Assembly (NCBI GenBank): GCA_036897095.1
Contig: JAYMSP010001535.1
Location: 1 to 31,135 of the forward strand
Direction of reading: 5' to 3'
DNA length: 31,135 nt
Origin: Plantago elongata
Lineage: Eukaryota > Streptophyta > Magnoliopsida > Lamiales > Plantaginaceae
Below, in pieces: positions 1 to 11,900 of the stretch. The translations under genes were made by a program, and so were the position numbers. The notes under the pieces are model-generated. The model made no database searches. It was not told where the DNA came from and saw nothing but the letters and a program-made list of their open reading frames with translations. Numbering within the stretch: the stretch's first letter is position 1; each line of letters opens with the position of its first letter.

Positions 1-158
1 TTTTTAATGATATCTCTTCTCAAGAGCAAAAAGGTAAAGAAATGTGCTAAGATCCACAAGTTGCATCAATCACAATAATAGAAGCATCAACATAAAGAAA
101 TGCAATTTCAAACAATCAGTGGGTGAAAATACAATAACAATCGGCATACCTCACTTAC
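1..158 (-). other. UBA2 3' untranslated region / probable 3' UTR intron start
   Basis: On the minus strand the UBA2 stop TAG is followed directly by GTAAGT (158-153), a full consensus 5' splice site, and ten bases further by GAG|GTATGC. The rest of the segment is T-rich in the gene sense, as expected of intron or 3' UTR. No acceptor could be assigned inside the window, so the downstream exon lies left of position 1 if it exists. Confidence 0.5.
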
Positions 159-1625
159 CTAGCGACCATGACCCATGTACGGGGCACCACCCTGAAGTGG
201 CCTAACACCCCCTTGACCCATCTGCTGCTGTGCACCATAACCTCCTTGCACTCCAGGCTGACCCGCATAGCCACCAGCACCACTCTGACCTGCATAACCT
301 GCATTATTCATCATTGGTGGAACTCCCTGCTGATTATGACCTGCTCCAATTCCTCCTAGAAAATTTCCCATACCCAAGCCCCCATGAGTGGCCAACAAGG
401 TTGCCACAGCCTGTCCAATGGCCGCAGGAGCTACAGCAGGATTAAAACCCATGGAAGGCATGCTAGGTGCCATCAAATGTCCTCCTGCATGCCCCGAACC
501 ACCGCCACTATACCTACCCTTCTTAGCCGGGTGATTGTGATAGCCCTGGTTATGCTGCTGATGTTGCTGGCCATGCTGCTGGAAATGTCCCCCCTTACTA
601 TGCTTAGGTCCATCTACAGCCTTCTGACAATGCAGCGTCTGACCCTCATAAGTCTTGTGTGGCTCCTCCAACGCCTTCTTGGCACTCTCCACACTCTTAT
701 ATACAAACAAACAAAACCCTCTCGGCTTCCCAGTATGTTTATCCAGCCCCAAAGGCCCTTCTTCAATCTCCCCAAACTGTTCAAAATAATCCAAAAGCTT
801 CCCGGGGTCAATCTCAGCCGACACATTACTCACATAAATCTTCCTCTGTGTATACTCCGACACAGGGGGAGTTAAAACGCTGGCAACAACCGTAGGTGGA
901 GGAGCCTGAACCGGCCCTGCAGAAGCCAGCTGGCACGAAGTCATACGCCCCTCAATCAACTTCTGAGGCTGCTTCAAAGCACGCCTAGCACCCACCCTAT
1001 GCTTAAACAGAATGAATCCATATCCCTTGGATTTCCCAGTAACCTTATCTCTAACCACCTTGCAATCCTCAATCTCTCCATACTTCCCAAACACCGTCGT
1101 AATCGTCTCCGAGCTCGCCTCCCAACCAAGTCCATGAACGAAGATCTTCCGATGCGCCGGGTCAGCATCCGCCAATTTGTGAACACTCTCGACAATGTCA
1201 GGATACTTCGCCACAGCTTCCTTAACCAGAAGCGCCATCTGGTCCTTAGTGAACGGCTCCAGAAGCTTCTCGAGAGGCTCTTCCTCCAAATCATCTTCCT
1301 TCTCCTCCTCCTTCACTTGTTCGCTTCCGTTCAAACTCTCCGAGGGCTTTTCCGTCATTATACTGTCTGCCGGTTCGATATTGTCATCGACCGGTTCCGA
1401 TTTAATCTCCGCCGTCTCATTCGGTTGCTCCTCCTCCTCTTCTTGTTGTTCTACTTCTTCGGCTTCGATTGAATCTTCTCCGACGGGTTGAGTTTTTTCG
1501 ATTTCATCAGGAGCGGGTTGTTCAGGATCAGCTTCGGGTTCGTCCTGAGATTCTGATTTGACTGGAGGTGCAGTTTCAGGTTCTTGAGAGGATTCGGCAG
1601 TGCGTGATTTTCGCTTTCTCGCCAT
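159..1625 (-). CDS. UBA2: UBA2-type (UBP1-associated protein 2) RNA-binding protein, two RRMs
   Basis: One uninterrupted 488-residue frame; the ATG is at 1625-1623 and the TAG at 161-159. Residues 1-120 are acidic and low-complexity, with many E/D/P/Q. Two RNA recognition motifs follow: RRM1 at about 159-236 (RNP2 IFVHGL, RNP1 KGYGFILF) and RRM2 at about 261-338 (RNP2 IYVSNV, RNP1 RGFCLFVY). The tail from about 341 is rich in H/Q and then G/A/M. This order (acidic N-terminus, two RRMs, Gly-rich tail) and the sequence around the RRMs match plant UBA2a/b and the AKIP1 family. Those are nuclear hnRNP-like proteins that bind U-rich RNA with UBP1 and are linked to ABA and wound responses. The stop codon is followed at once by a consensus splice donor, so a 3' UTR intron is likely. 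Family assignment is firm; which paralogue (a, b or c) is not determined. Confidence 0.93.
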   Translation of the reverse strand: MARKRKSRTAESSQEPETAPPVKSESQDEPEADPEQPAPDEIEKTQPVGEDSIEAEEVEQQEEEEEQPNETAEIKSEPVDDNIEPADSIMTEKPSESLNGSEQVKEEEKEDDLEEEPLEKLLEPFTKDQMALLVKEAVAKYPDIVESVHKLADADPAHRKIFVHGLGWEASSETITTVFGKYGEIEDCKVVRDKVTGKSKGYGFILFKHRVGARRALKQPQKLIEGRMTSCQLASAGPVQAPPPTVVASVLTPPVSEYTQRKIYVSNVSAEIDPGKLLDYFEQFGEIEEGPLGLDKHTGKPRGFCLFVYKSVESAKKALEEPHKTYEGQTLHCQKAVDGPKHSKGGHFQQHGQQHQQHNQGYHNHPAKKGRYSGGGSGHAGGHLMAPSMPSMGFNPAVAPAAIGQAVATLLATHGGLGMGNFLGGIGAGHNQQGVPPMMNNAGYAGQSGAGGYAGQPGVQGGYGAQQQMGQGGVRPLQGGAPYMGHGR

Positions 1626-1707
1626 AGCTGACTGTGAGAGACGACGAGGTAATTGGGATTTTTGTTGAGGCTAGGTTTCTGAAGGATGATGTTGATGATT
1701 TTGGGGA

Positions 1708-1744
1708 TAGGGTTCAACGATTGAAGATTTTAATATATATTGTC
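1708..1744 (-). promoter_or_regulatory. UBA2 core promoter/leader motifs: telo-box and TATA-like stretch
   Basis: On the minus strand AACCCTA (1714-1708) lies about 83 bases upstream of the ATG. An AATATATATTA stretch (about 1731-1741) lies just upstream of it. The telo-box is known from promoters of plant translation and RNA-processing genes. The TATA assignment rests on position and composition only. Confidence 0.4.
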
Positions 1745-2975
1745 AAACATTTCATATTTATACTTTGTGCAAGTCGATACAGTAGTCGAATACATATTCT
1801 TAATAAAATTAATATTAATCAAAATATGTATATTGTGTATATTATTGTATTTTTGTACTACACGGTATTTAGGAACCGTCTTCTATAATACCTTGTATTT
1901 TATACTTTATAGGTAAACATATCAATATGCAATGTCAATCCAAACTATACGAAATAATGTCCAATCATGCTTTTTCAAAATTATATCAGTATAACATTAA
2001 ACTTAAAGCTTGACCATCACTAAATTTGACTTTGTAAGTGCCAACTTCACTTGTTTGATTCACTCACTATTCTAACGTAGAATAGAACATAATTCACATT
2101 ATTAAATTTTAAAGGTCAAGAGGTATATTTTCTATCATCAATTAAAACTAACTCAATAGTCTTAATAGTATGCAATTTAAATTAATAAAATTCAATTCAA
2201 ATTGATCGTTTTATACATAAAACATATAATTTGAATTGAATTTTATCAATGCCAAATACTTTCGTCCTTTAACGTCACAGTAGGTTGTGTAAGACCACCC
2301 AACTTGTTAGCAATTCGTTTTTAAAAAAAAAATGTTCCGCTTCCACTTATGTACTCTACTCAACCGTGACAATGTAATGCTGAGTAAAGATTAAAGAATA
2401 TAGAATGTGAATGTGCCATCGAAAAAATGGATCACTTAGCATGATATAAAATCAAAGAAGGCCAGTCTATATAAACTTTTACAAATATATGACCCGTCAC
2501 AAATCCCATCCAATAAAATCTTATACCAGAACTTGAGAAGAATGTAAATTATGGAGAAGCGTCTCCCCTAACATATCAGTCACATATTATACAAGTAAAG
2601 CTATCTGGTGGAAACCACCGAAAGGAAAGGACAACAGACATAAGAGCCAGCAGATGATCAAGTAAGCCCAGTTAAAGGGTAAACCTAATGTGTATGCTTG
2701 CTCGGAAGATGATGATCTCTCGTCTCTCAAGGTCTCGGTATCATTACAAGTTCTTATGATGAGATAAATGTTATCCAAAACACAACACTTCGCACGACTA
2801 TGGAGAATCTGGATAGGAACAAAAATGCACATTTTCTCCAAACGGGGAAAAAATAATGGAGCATGTATGATCACTCTATGTATAAACTGCAGCCGCGCCA
2901 TCTAACAGCCAAAATCGGTATGGAAGAACAAATATCTGCATGGAAGTTTTGTACAGCAATCGTTTCTTCATGAAC
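1745..2975. other. Intergenic: UBA2 upstream region and BLISTER 3' UTR
   Basis: AT-rich DNA between the UBA2 promoter and the BLISTER stop codon. It has no coding frame I can support. It contains the palindromic hairpin at 2185-2246. The part nearest 2976, perhaps from about 2580, is presumably the BLISTER 3' UTR; the polyadenylation site is not resolved. Confidence 0.5.
2185..2246. repeat. Near-perfect AT-rich palindrome (MITE- or foldback-like hairpin)
   Basis: The 19 bases at 2185-2203 are the exact reverse complement of 2228-2246. Inside that, GTTTTAT (2208-2214) pairs with ATAAAAC (2217-2223). The 62-base segment can therefore fold into a stem interrupted by one four-base internal loop and closed by a two-base loop. 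Its TTCAATTCAAATT core resembles the dispersed AT-rich repeat seen elsewhere in the window. Confidence 0.7.
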
Positions 2976-5900
2976 TTAAAGATGCTTGCTTGCACGCCGT
3001 CTTGAAGGACCCCCAGGAAAGAGTTTCATGATCCATCCTAAGACCCTTTCAACCACCTATTCAAGATCAAGAGAAAAGGTTAAAGAGCAAGTGGATCAGA
3101 GCAAATATAACAGAGGCTTTTCTGGGTTCGATTTAAGATCAGCTTGCAAAGTGCATACAAAACATAACTAAACTATTCTGACTGAACTCTCAAAAAGCAA
3201 GTATCAGGAAAAGTGGAATTTAAATGAGTGATACCCCCTCCGTGCCATAGTAATTGTCTCCCTTCCTCTGAGGGACACTTCTATAAAATGTTATGTATAC
3301 AACAGTAAACCAAATGTTAAGAAGAAGAAAAATAGATCAAACATGATTCAAACGGAAAAGGATAAATGTAAGACAACAATGGATGGTGTGTTGGCAATTA
3401 TCGAGATCTTAAATATCCACATTTCCATTCATGTCTAGAACAAACAACAAGAACCGTGCAGAATGGAAATATGGTAGACAAATTTTTACTTGAATCAAAC
3501 TACATTTTACCAAGCTTCTGTCCTAGTGACAGACTCAAGGTCTCTTAGAATACAAGATAGTAAAATCTCGGGTTTATTTGCTAGACCATGACAAAAAATA
3601 ATTTATGGCACTTCTGCTCCATGATGTTGATCATACTGCCGCATATGCTTTTTTAGATGTTGTCTATTTAAGCATGGAATCAGTGGATTAAAGGATTCTG
3701 TCTAATGATTATATATAAAAGGTCCATGACACAAAGGCTCATGTCATATTACTTGGTTAATGCATGTCACAAGTTCATATCTAACCATACAAAGAACAGA
3801 GCAAAAAGAATGCCAATGCAATTGATTATGGAACTATCAGTTGAACCATGTAAGCACCTACATAGGTTATAGAAGAGCAGGCAAGATTACATCATTTTGG
3901 ATAAACGTCCTTTTAAATAAATGGACAAATTTTTCCAAAGGTAAATAACAAGATAACACAGGCAACATTAATTTAGCAAGTAGACACACCAGCAAATTCT
4001 CCTGCACAGGAAAATTCAGCCATCCTACTAAAATTTCACACTTATAGTAGACAAACATGCACCACAAAATAAGGTCAGCAGAGTGAGGGACATTTGCAAT
4101 GTCCCACGGACCTGTACAGTAAATTATGCACAAACGAACGATACTTCACCTCATCCCCTTCATCAGCATATGTCACGTTGTCCTGCAAACTGCTAGGTTC
4201 TGGTATTCTTGACTGGTTGCTAGTGCCGTTTGCCATATTTTGAGCTGTCAAGAGTTCCAATCTCTGTGTTTGAGCTTCAAGCTTTCGTGACAACTCTTTG
4301 TTCAGCTCCTTCAACCAGAATATAAAAGATGCATATAAAGATTATGATGATGGCAACGAATTTCACCAAAAATTACACTTCCAAGTTCCAATCCCAATTG
4401 TGGAGAGAATTAATGAGTTTAACGGATCACTTAATCTATGCATTCATTTGCTGGTAAAACAGTGATCATTATTGTTCCACGAAGACTGACATGTTGAATG
4501 CTGTTAAATGAACTGAAAGAAATACATTGAGACAAACATGAATTTGCAGAATAATGTGAAAACGTAAAAGTAACTGTTATTTGATTCTTCTCTGGTTGTC
4601 AACCCACATGCCCAACCAACTGAAGTGTGCATGTTTCAACCACTGGGACAAACATATTTTACATGTTAAGTACCACTTTTTTCTATCTTTTCAGGAAAAG
4701 CTTACAATTTATAAAACAACAGAATTTCAGTTAACCAAGAAAAATGATTGTATAATGTTAAAACTTTGTGCGTGAAATGAAGTACGGAAGGCTTGATATT
4801 TCTAAAATTGCACTATTTAAGTTCTTAGTCTAGTAACACAATGCCCGGCAGATTGCAGAAGAAGATGAGGAAAAGTGAAAAATACCGAAAGCTTAGAAGA
4901 TTGCGTTGATTCTGCTGATAAGGCTTGCATCAACTGATCTTTCTCCAGTGATAACTGCAGTTAAAGAAGGAGCATGCTCTTATTCTTGGTTCGTGAGAAA
5001 AATAAATGAAAATTACAGTTGAACATGCAGGAAGGGAGTATCACAGGTAACGAAAACAATTTACCTCCGCCATCAGCGTATTTATGTTTTGAATCATTCT
5101 CAACTGGTCAGAAGGAATAGTAAAAGGTGAACCCTCAAGGCTGAGGAGTAAATTGTCATGTGGAAGCTGAGAATTTGAAGCATCATCTCGAGGCAAGGAG
5201 GTATCAATATTGTCCAGGTTGGAGGGTTGTGGGGCAGTGTCTGTATCTGCATAATCATATCAGACGATGCCAATTAGCAGAAACATAAAACAACAGGAAT
5301 CTAATGGGCATACAGTTTTATAGCCCCTCATATTCCTATTAAGTTCGTTATAAAAAAAGCTGTTTGGAATTAGTAGCCAAAATATAGGATGTACTAGAAA
5401 AACTTTCGTCAAGTTGGTTTTAAACTAGCAAATTCACTAGAGCACTCGATCCCCTTTCATGACAATTGAAATTGCACTCTAAACACTAAATTCTACGGCA
5501 GACATAAGAATATAATAAAAATTTGTTATAACAGTCATATACTCTTGGCAGCATATTCCCTAATGAACCACCTGGTTCAGGATAAGTGATTGGTCCTTGG
5601 TGCGAGTTATGAAGGAACATTACTTTATCAGTTACATACATCAATAACACTTTGATTCTCAGGACAAAATTGGGTTATGATTAATGCTAACCACGATTCA
5701 GTATTCCTCCATAAAAAATGGTTTGGTTTGTTGTAAAAATCCAATACAAGTACAACCATTTATCACATGCTTCCTGGCTAAGTTTACGAAATATTGCTTA
5801 TCAATTTAATTTTTGTAATATGTATATATTTACTATGTATTCTTTTGCAGGTCATAAGTAAAATTGCTAGGTAGGGATATTTATGACAGGATTTAATTAA

Positions 5901-8900
5901 TTACACCAAACATCAGTTTAGTCCAGATCATTTCCCAACAATAACTTCGCCAAGCTTTTTCAGACAAACCCTCACACACAAATAAAATTGAGAATTCTCA
6001 AGGAAAATCGAAAATTTTGCATACCAAGATCCTCTGTGGATGTTGAAACATCTTTTTTAGAATGTGCAATTTGGTTTGTGTTGGTGGATTTCCCAACCGC
6101 GGAAGCTTTCCGGAATTTGGACTCCAACAGCTTCTTCTCTGCACAAGAAGAAAACCAAAACATGACCAGTAGGTCAATTACCTTATCTAGTTGCTGCCAT
6201 CATAAAATACTCAACAGCCTTACAATCAATTGTGGAGGCAAACAAGGAAAAAAATTAGGCCTTAACACTAATAACCACACCAGCATGACAACGAAGCGCA
6301 GCTCAGTTGGTAAGACGTTTCACCTCCAACCAATAGGTTGGGGATTCGAGTCACCCTTTAGCCATTTCAAAAAAAATAATAATAATAACCACACCAGCAT
6401 AGGTTATGTTTCTGTAGGCAGGTAGTATTCAAGAATCATTCAAATTCAATTACTCCATTTTAGGCGTAGCTAGGAAAAATTAGTTCAGTTGCCAGGACAT
6501 GACATATATCCTTCAACAGCTGGGAAAGAAATTATGAAATCGGTGTAAATCATCTCAAATTACAGTGAGCACTCCATCTGAAGATATGTGGATTGCACTT
6601 CTCCAGTGTAAGATAGCCTTATAATTGTAAAAAAGGAATTCGTATCATCAAAATGCCATGACAGACTGCTCTCAAACTATTGACTGAAAAGGTCACTTCT
6701 TCGACTCGAACATCATTAATCATAATATAACCACTGTCACACAGTAAGTAAATGCCTCTACTTGGAAAAAAAAATAGGATTGTTTTGGACATCTATAACT
6801 ATATGTTATAAACTCAGAATGGAAACCAGTTGGTTCGGGAGGACAACAGAATTAAGAATTCAACATCATAAAATGTTCAACATTAAAGCATTCAATTCAC
6901 CACCCCTCTACATTTCAAATTCCTACATAGAGTTGCATGGAATGGAAATCTGATGGACATGGAGATAATATACCTTCTTTTAAAGCATTAACAGTTGATT
7001 GCAGATCTTGACGATCTTTTTCAAGAGTGGACAATTTTTTCCTGTGCAATGCAATCAAAATAAGGGATATCATTGGGGCACTTCCAAACCTTATCTGAGC
7101 AAATTAATACGGGCACATGTTTTTAGAGAGATAAAGAAACCAAAATTAAAGAGAAAAGTTCCAGATATTAGACTGCAGAGAGAGATTGAAAGTACCTGCA
7201 TGAAGAAATTTCTGCCTGGGAGCTTTCCAGCTGCCTTTCCAATTTCAGCTCATTGGACCTCACTCTCAGTGACTACGTGCATGAATTCATATGGCCGTAA
7301 AGTAAATCAATAGGGAGATTAAGGATAAGACAGAATGAAACAGTTGACGAAATGAGCCACGGAATGGAGCAAGGGAAGAGATGAAGTCTGAATTGACAAA
7401 AGTGGCGACTCAAAACATAACGGAGTTACGAATCATAATCAATCATGGCCCCCTCTCCCATTTGGAACCTAGTACTAAGGCTGCCACATTGTTACTTTAG
7501 CAACTTGACACAGTGAATGTATATATGTATGGTACATAGAATTTGAAGAAAAGCAACGTAACAAAAACTTATATGTATACTTTATTTACTGCCTGCTTAA
7601 AGCAGCCAGATGCAACATTTGGGCTGCTTCTCTGCTTATGGCACTTGCCTGCTTTCTCGAAGAAACGTTTCACCAGAATATGTAAAGATGAAACACCAAA
7701 AACTACTTGTATTACTCTGAAAGCAAGTGCCTAATTTTAAGCCTTTACAAACACCCACATACCCAATCTCCCCAACATAACAACTTCAGAGTGGGAGATC
7801 AATCAGTGCTATGCATACAATGTATTGTGTGAACTCCCATGTCGTTGTGCACAAGATAAAGCAAACATGCATATGTGGCTTTAGTTGGAAGATTACCATA
7901 AAATGGTAGTGTTCTGGCTCCTATTTACTTAAACAATCAACTTGTTCAGATGAAAGGAAAAGAACACAAAATGCAGAAATCTCCAGCTCTATGCATGATA
8001 TGCCATGTCACCTCAACAGAGTTACAGCAGGATAGTAAGTGCAATTACAGATAAGACTAGAGGAGAAAAGAACCAAGACAAACACCAGCACCCGTTTCCA
8101 CCTTCTATTTATTTCAATATACATTATTTGGTACAGGAATATAGGATGCAAAACATGTTTGCACTAGTTCATCTGATAATTCAAAAGAAAATAAAATATT
8201 TCATTTATCCACCTCAACTTTTAATAGGAAAGAGATCTAAGACTTGAAAATAAATACCTTCTCTTCCATCTCAATGAGTTCAGAAGCCAATAGTTTTGCT
8301 CGTTGGTCCGCTGCATTACATTCTAACTGGACGTTAGCATATTCAATTCGTACAGCTTCGAGTTCCACCTGTAAATCAAAGACATGCATGCATCAAGATG
8401 AAATTAGATAGTCCAGATGAAAGTGTAGAAAGATTTTAAACTGGTTAAAACAGGAGAACTATCAAATGTTCCCAAGGCAAATTTGACTTAAGGATACATA
8501 CAGGGGCTATTTGATCAACAAATGGCATTATACATTTACACTTCAATAACGGAAACAGGTAGTAGCACAGCGAAAGAAAGAAAAGTGAGGCCATAGAAGC
8601 ACAGACTGTTATATGTGTTTGCTAGAGAATCCCATAATTCCAGCGAAAAGAAGAAGAGACAATTGATAATGAAAAGTCCAATTAAGCAAGATACATGACA
8701 GTATTAACCCTAAATACAACACTAACCATTTGGGCTTTGATCTCTTCCTGCAAAATTTCCAATTCATACTTCAGCTGGTTGACAACACTTCCCTGAAGAA
8801 TACAAAAGAACAACTATCAGGCATTGTGCCATCGAAGAAAGAGCGCATTAACATGTCAGGACTCCCCACTATGGAAAGAGGTCCAAATACATTGTTACTA

Positions 8901-11900
8901 AAACAATAAAACAAGCTGATAGAGTTTCCTATATGTCAACTACAGGTTTTGTGTAAGTCTCACAATGATCTAGTAAATTGGCTAGGTAGTTGGGCCGTTT
9001 GTTGGGATGTATCTATTTTGCGACTCCTGGTGTTTGCGGGTTCCTTCAAACCGCCCTGATTATCATATATAAAATCCGAGAACCTTGGCTCTTTTATTAA
9101 AAAAAAAAAAAAAAAAACCGACAGGATTGCAGAAGAATTATTTGTAGTAAGACGAGAGTTAAGAATTAATAGGGAGCTCTCTCTAGTTTCTACATGTGTG
9201 GGCAAGATTATACTAGTAGATTGTAGAAGTGTAACATCAGAAATAAAATGGAAGTATGAGACGCATTAAACCATGAACTCTACTTTCTCAAGATAAAACA
9301 GGTGTAAGATAGAGCTAAAGACAACTTAAAGTACATGTCTCTTATACATTTTAAGTCCAGCAGCACATAGAAATACAATAGCATCCCCATTCAGTGAATT
9401 CACTCAACAAAACAAGTATATGCATCTGATGTTACATTAATGCCAATACTCATATAATACCCTACATGCCTCTAGCTCACAGGCACAGGTTTTTAGTTTA
9501 TGATTCCTCAGTTTAAATTGTATGTAGGTATGACTGAGAAATAGAAAAATGTAAGCAGCAGATGGCTCTAGAAATGGGAGAGTAACTTAACTATTCAAAT
9601 GGCACTTTGCAAACACACATACTACTCAATTGGAATCAGGGTGTCCAATTAACCCTTATAATTACTGCTAACATAATAGACCAACAAGGAAAAAAATGAG
9701 ACAAGACAAATGTAATTACTTAATGTAACCAAGCAATCCCATACCTGCTGATTAAAGTTATCAGTCAAAGCTGAATTTTCTGAAGCCAGATTTTCTGCTA
9801 AAGCACGTGAAGCATCGAGAGCACGTTGCAATGAGAATTTATCTTGTGTCAACTCTTCGATATGCTGCAACGAAGTGACAATTGTATTTACATTTGGTAC
9901 TATATTTTCAGTGAGTAACTTGCAGGGAGACAACAGCTGAAAAAACTTTTAAGCAGAAAACCTATCAAGACCAAATCGTAATTATAATCTTTAAACTCGG
10001 TACTCTATTCCAGGATACATCTCAATGAATTGAAAATTTAAAGCTGGAAATGTTTTAACAAGTGGTAATAGAGTCTCACAAATTTATCTACGCTATCTTC
10101 CATTGAATCTATGGGAATACGTATTAGATGGCAGCACTTAAGATTAAAGAACTTCAAAGAAGACAGAAAAAATTAATATAAGGCAGCAAAAGTATATGCG
10201 ATGTGTGCCTATTATGGAGCAGCAATTTAATGACACTTGAACTGTCTACAGTGCATTTTAGAACCTCCAGAACTTTCACCAATAAAATAATGCCCCTTGA
10301 ACTGAATTATGTATTGCAATGCTCCCTGGAGTATTATCCGGAGGATTACATCCCAAAACCTTTTTTGTTTTGTTGCCTAATTTCCCTCAAAGAAGAAAGT
10401 TTTGACTGTTCACACATTCAGCTCTACCAATGAAAGTTACTTATATTATCAAACACTCTCATTGAAACTAAATTAGCAATTTAAATTCATGTCATACAGC
10501 AAATAAATATCATTCCAAAACAACATATTAACAGAGATGGCAGTAAAGAAACCTGTTCTAGAGCAGCAAAGTCCTCGTTTTGCTTCTGTGAAAAAAAGTC
10601 CTGTGTATTTTCCCTGACATGATTGAATAGGATACGCCCATCTCCGTAAGGAACAGAGGAGTTGACAAGTTGTTGAGAAATAGATGGCCCCAAACCATCC
10701 ACTGGGTTGGAACTAGATGTATCATTTCCTTCTCCGGAGAGGCCAGAGGGGGATGAATCTTTAGGGATCTGAATGGAATCAAGAAAAGATGGGCGAGATC
10801 TCCGCCCAGCTGGCGGTGATGGTGGTGTGTAATTTGATGAAATTTGCTCGCTGTAGTCAGTATGTCTGTGGTCAGAGGTCCATGTAAAAGAAGAATTCAA
10901 ACTCCCAGTGTTAGGTATGGAGCCATCGTATTTCTTCTCCCTCATATCAGGATAGACAGACAAATTTTGTCCGGCTCCAGATGCAGAGTCGGTTACACTT
11001 GACATGGAAAGGAAAGGCTCTATGGTCCAAGAGAAAGCCCGAGAACATGTACAAAAGATCAACAACAAACATCATTAGAATTAGGAAAGAATATCGAAAC
11101 AGGATATGTATATGTTACATCTTCTATCAAAAACATTAACAAAACCTTGGAAAGGTGAGTATGCGATGCCGTTATCTTCCCGGCCTATATTATTCAGCTT
11201 GTCCTCATGGAGACTGCTGGCAGAATTCTTGGAAAAGTTATATGAACCAAATACAGCAGAGGTAACAGAATTACCAAGTGAAAGATCCTTCTCAGGGTCA
11301 CTGGTGTTGTTTGCCGCATAATTAAATGACCAAGGGTAGCTCGAGTTACTGAGAGCATTGTCAGTTTCCCGAACAGATGAGATTTGAGGAGCCAAGGAGT
11401 TACTCTTTCCAATCTCAGAAGGAACTCGAGACGATGACCCACCATCATCTTTATTATCCTGGTATCTATCATCGGCAATTCTAGAACCATCTAAACCCGC
11501 AGAAGCAGAATATTCTAGCACAGATGAAGACACATAATTGTTATTTGCCAATGGAGAAGGGTTAGCAATTGCATTGCGAGAAGTATCTATATCAGAGTCG
11601 TTGCTCTCATTATTTGCGACACTGGAGGGCTTCAAATGATCTTCAGCGTGCGCATGATAAGAACTAACAGAAGTGGAGTCTGAAAGGTCCCTTTTATCTG
11701 CTTCAGATGGTTGCGTTTCCGGAGCACCAACCAAAGCAACAGGTGGACTGGCAGATTTGGCTTTCTTAGCCTTCTGCGCTTTTTTACGGCGAAACTCCTC
11801 GAGCTGCAGTATGCAAATGTATATCAGTGAATCATTAAGGCGTACATTAGCTATTAGCAATAATAATAAATAAACAAACAAAAAAATAAATAAATGATAA

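Noticed and set aside
384-875. 163-codon plus-strand frame opposite UBA2
   Set aside because: It is the complement of the UBA2 coding sequence, shows no domain pattern, and its length follows from the GC-rich low-complexity gene on the other strand.
6296-6355. tRNA gene
   Set aside because: The A and B boxes are present but the acceptor stem and proper anticodon arm are not, and the segment is flanked by a target duplication; it is a SINE head.
5988-6425. 145-codon plus-strand frame
   Set aside because: It overlaps a BLISTER exon in antisense and runs through intron and the SINE; no coding features.
11116-11122. GTAACA as the BLISTER exon 3 donor
   Set aside because: Joined to the exon 4 acceptor it produces TAG in frame; the upstream AAG|GTTTTG donor keeps the reading frame. 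Kept as a finding for possible alternative splicing.
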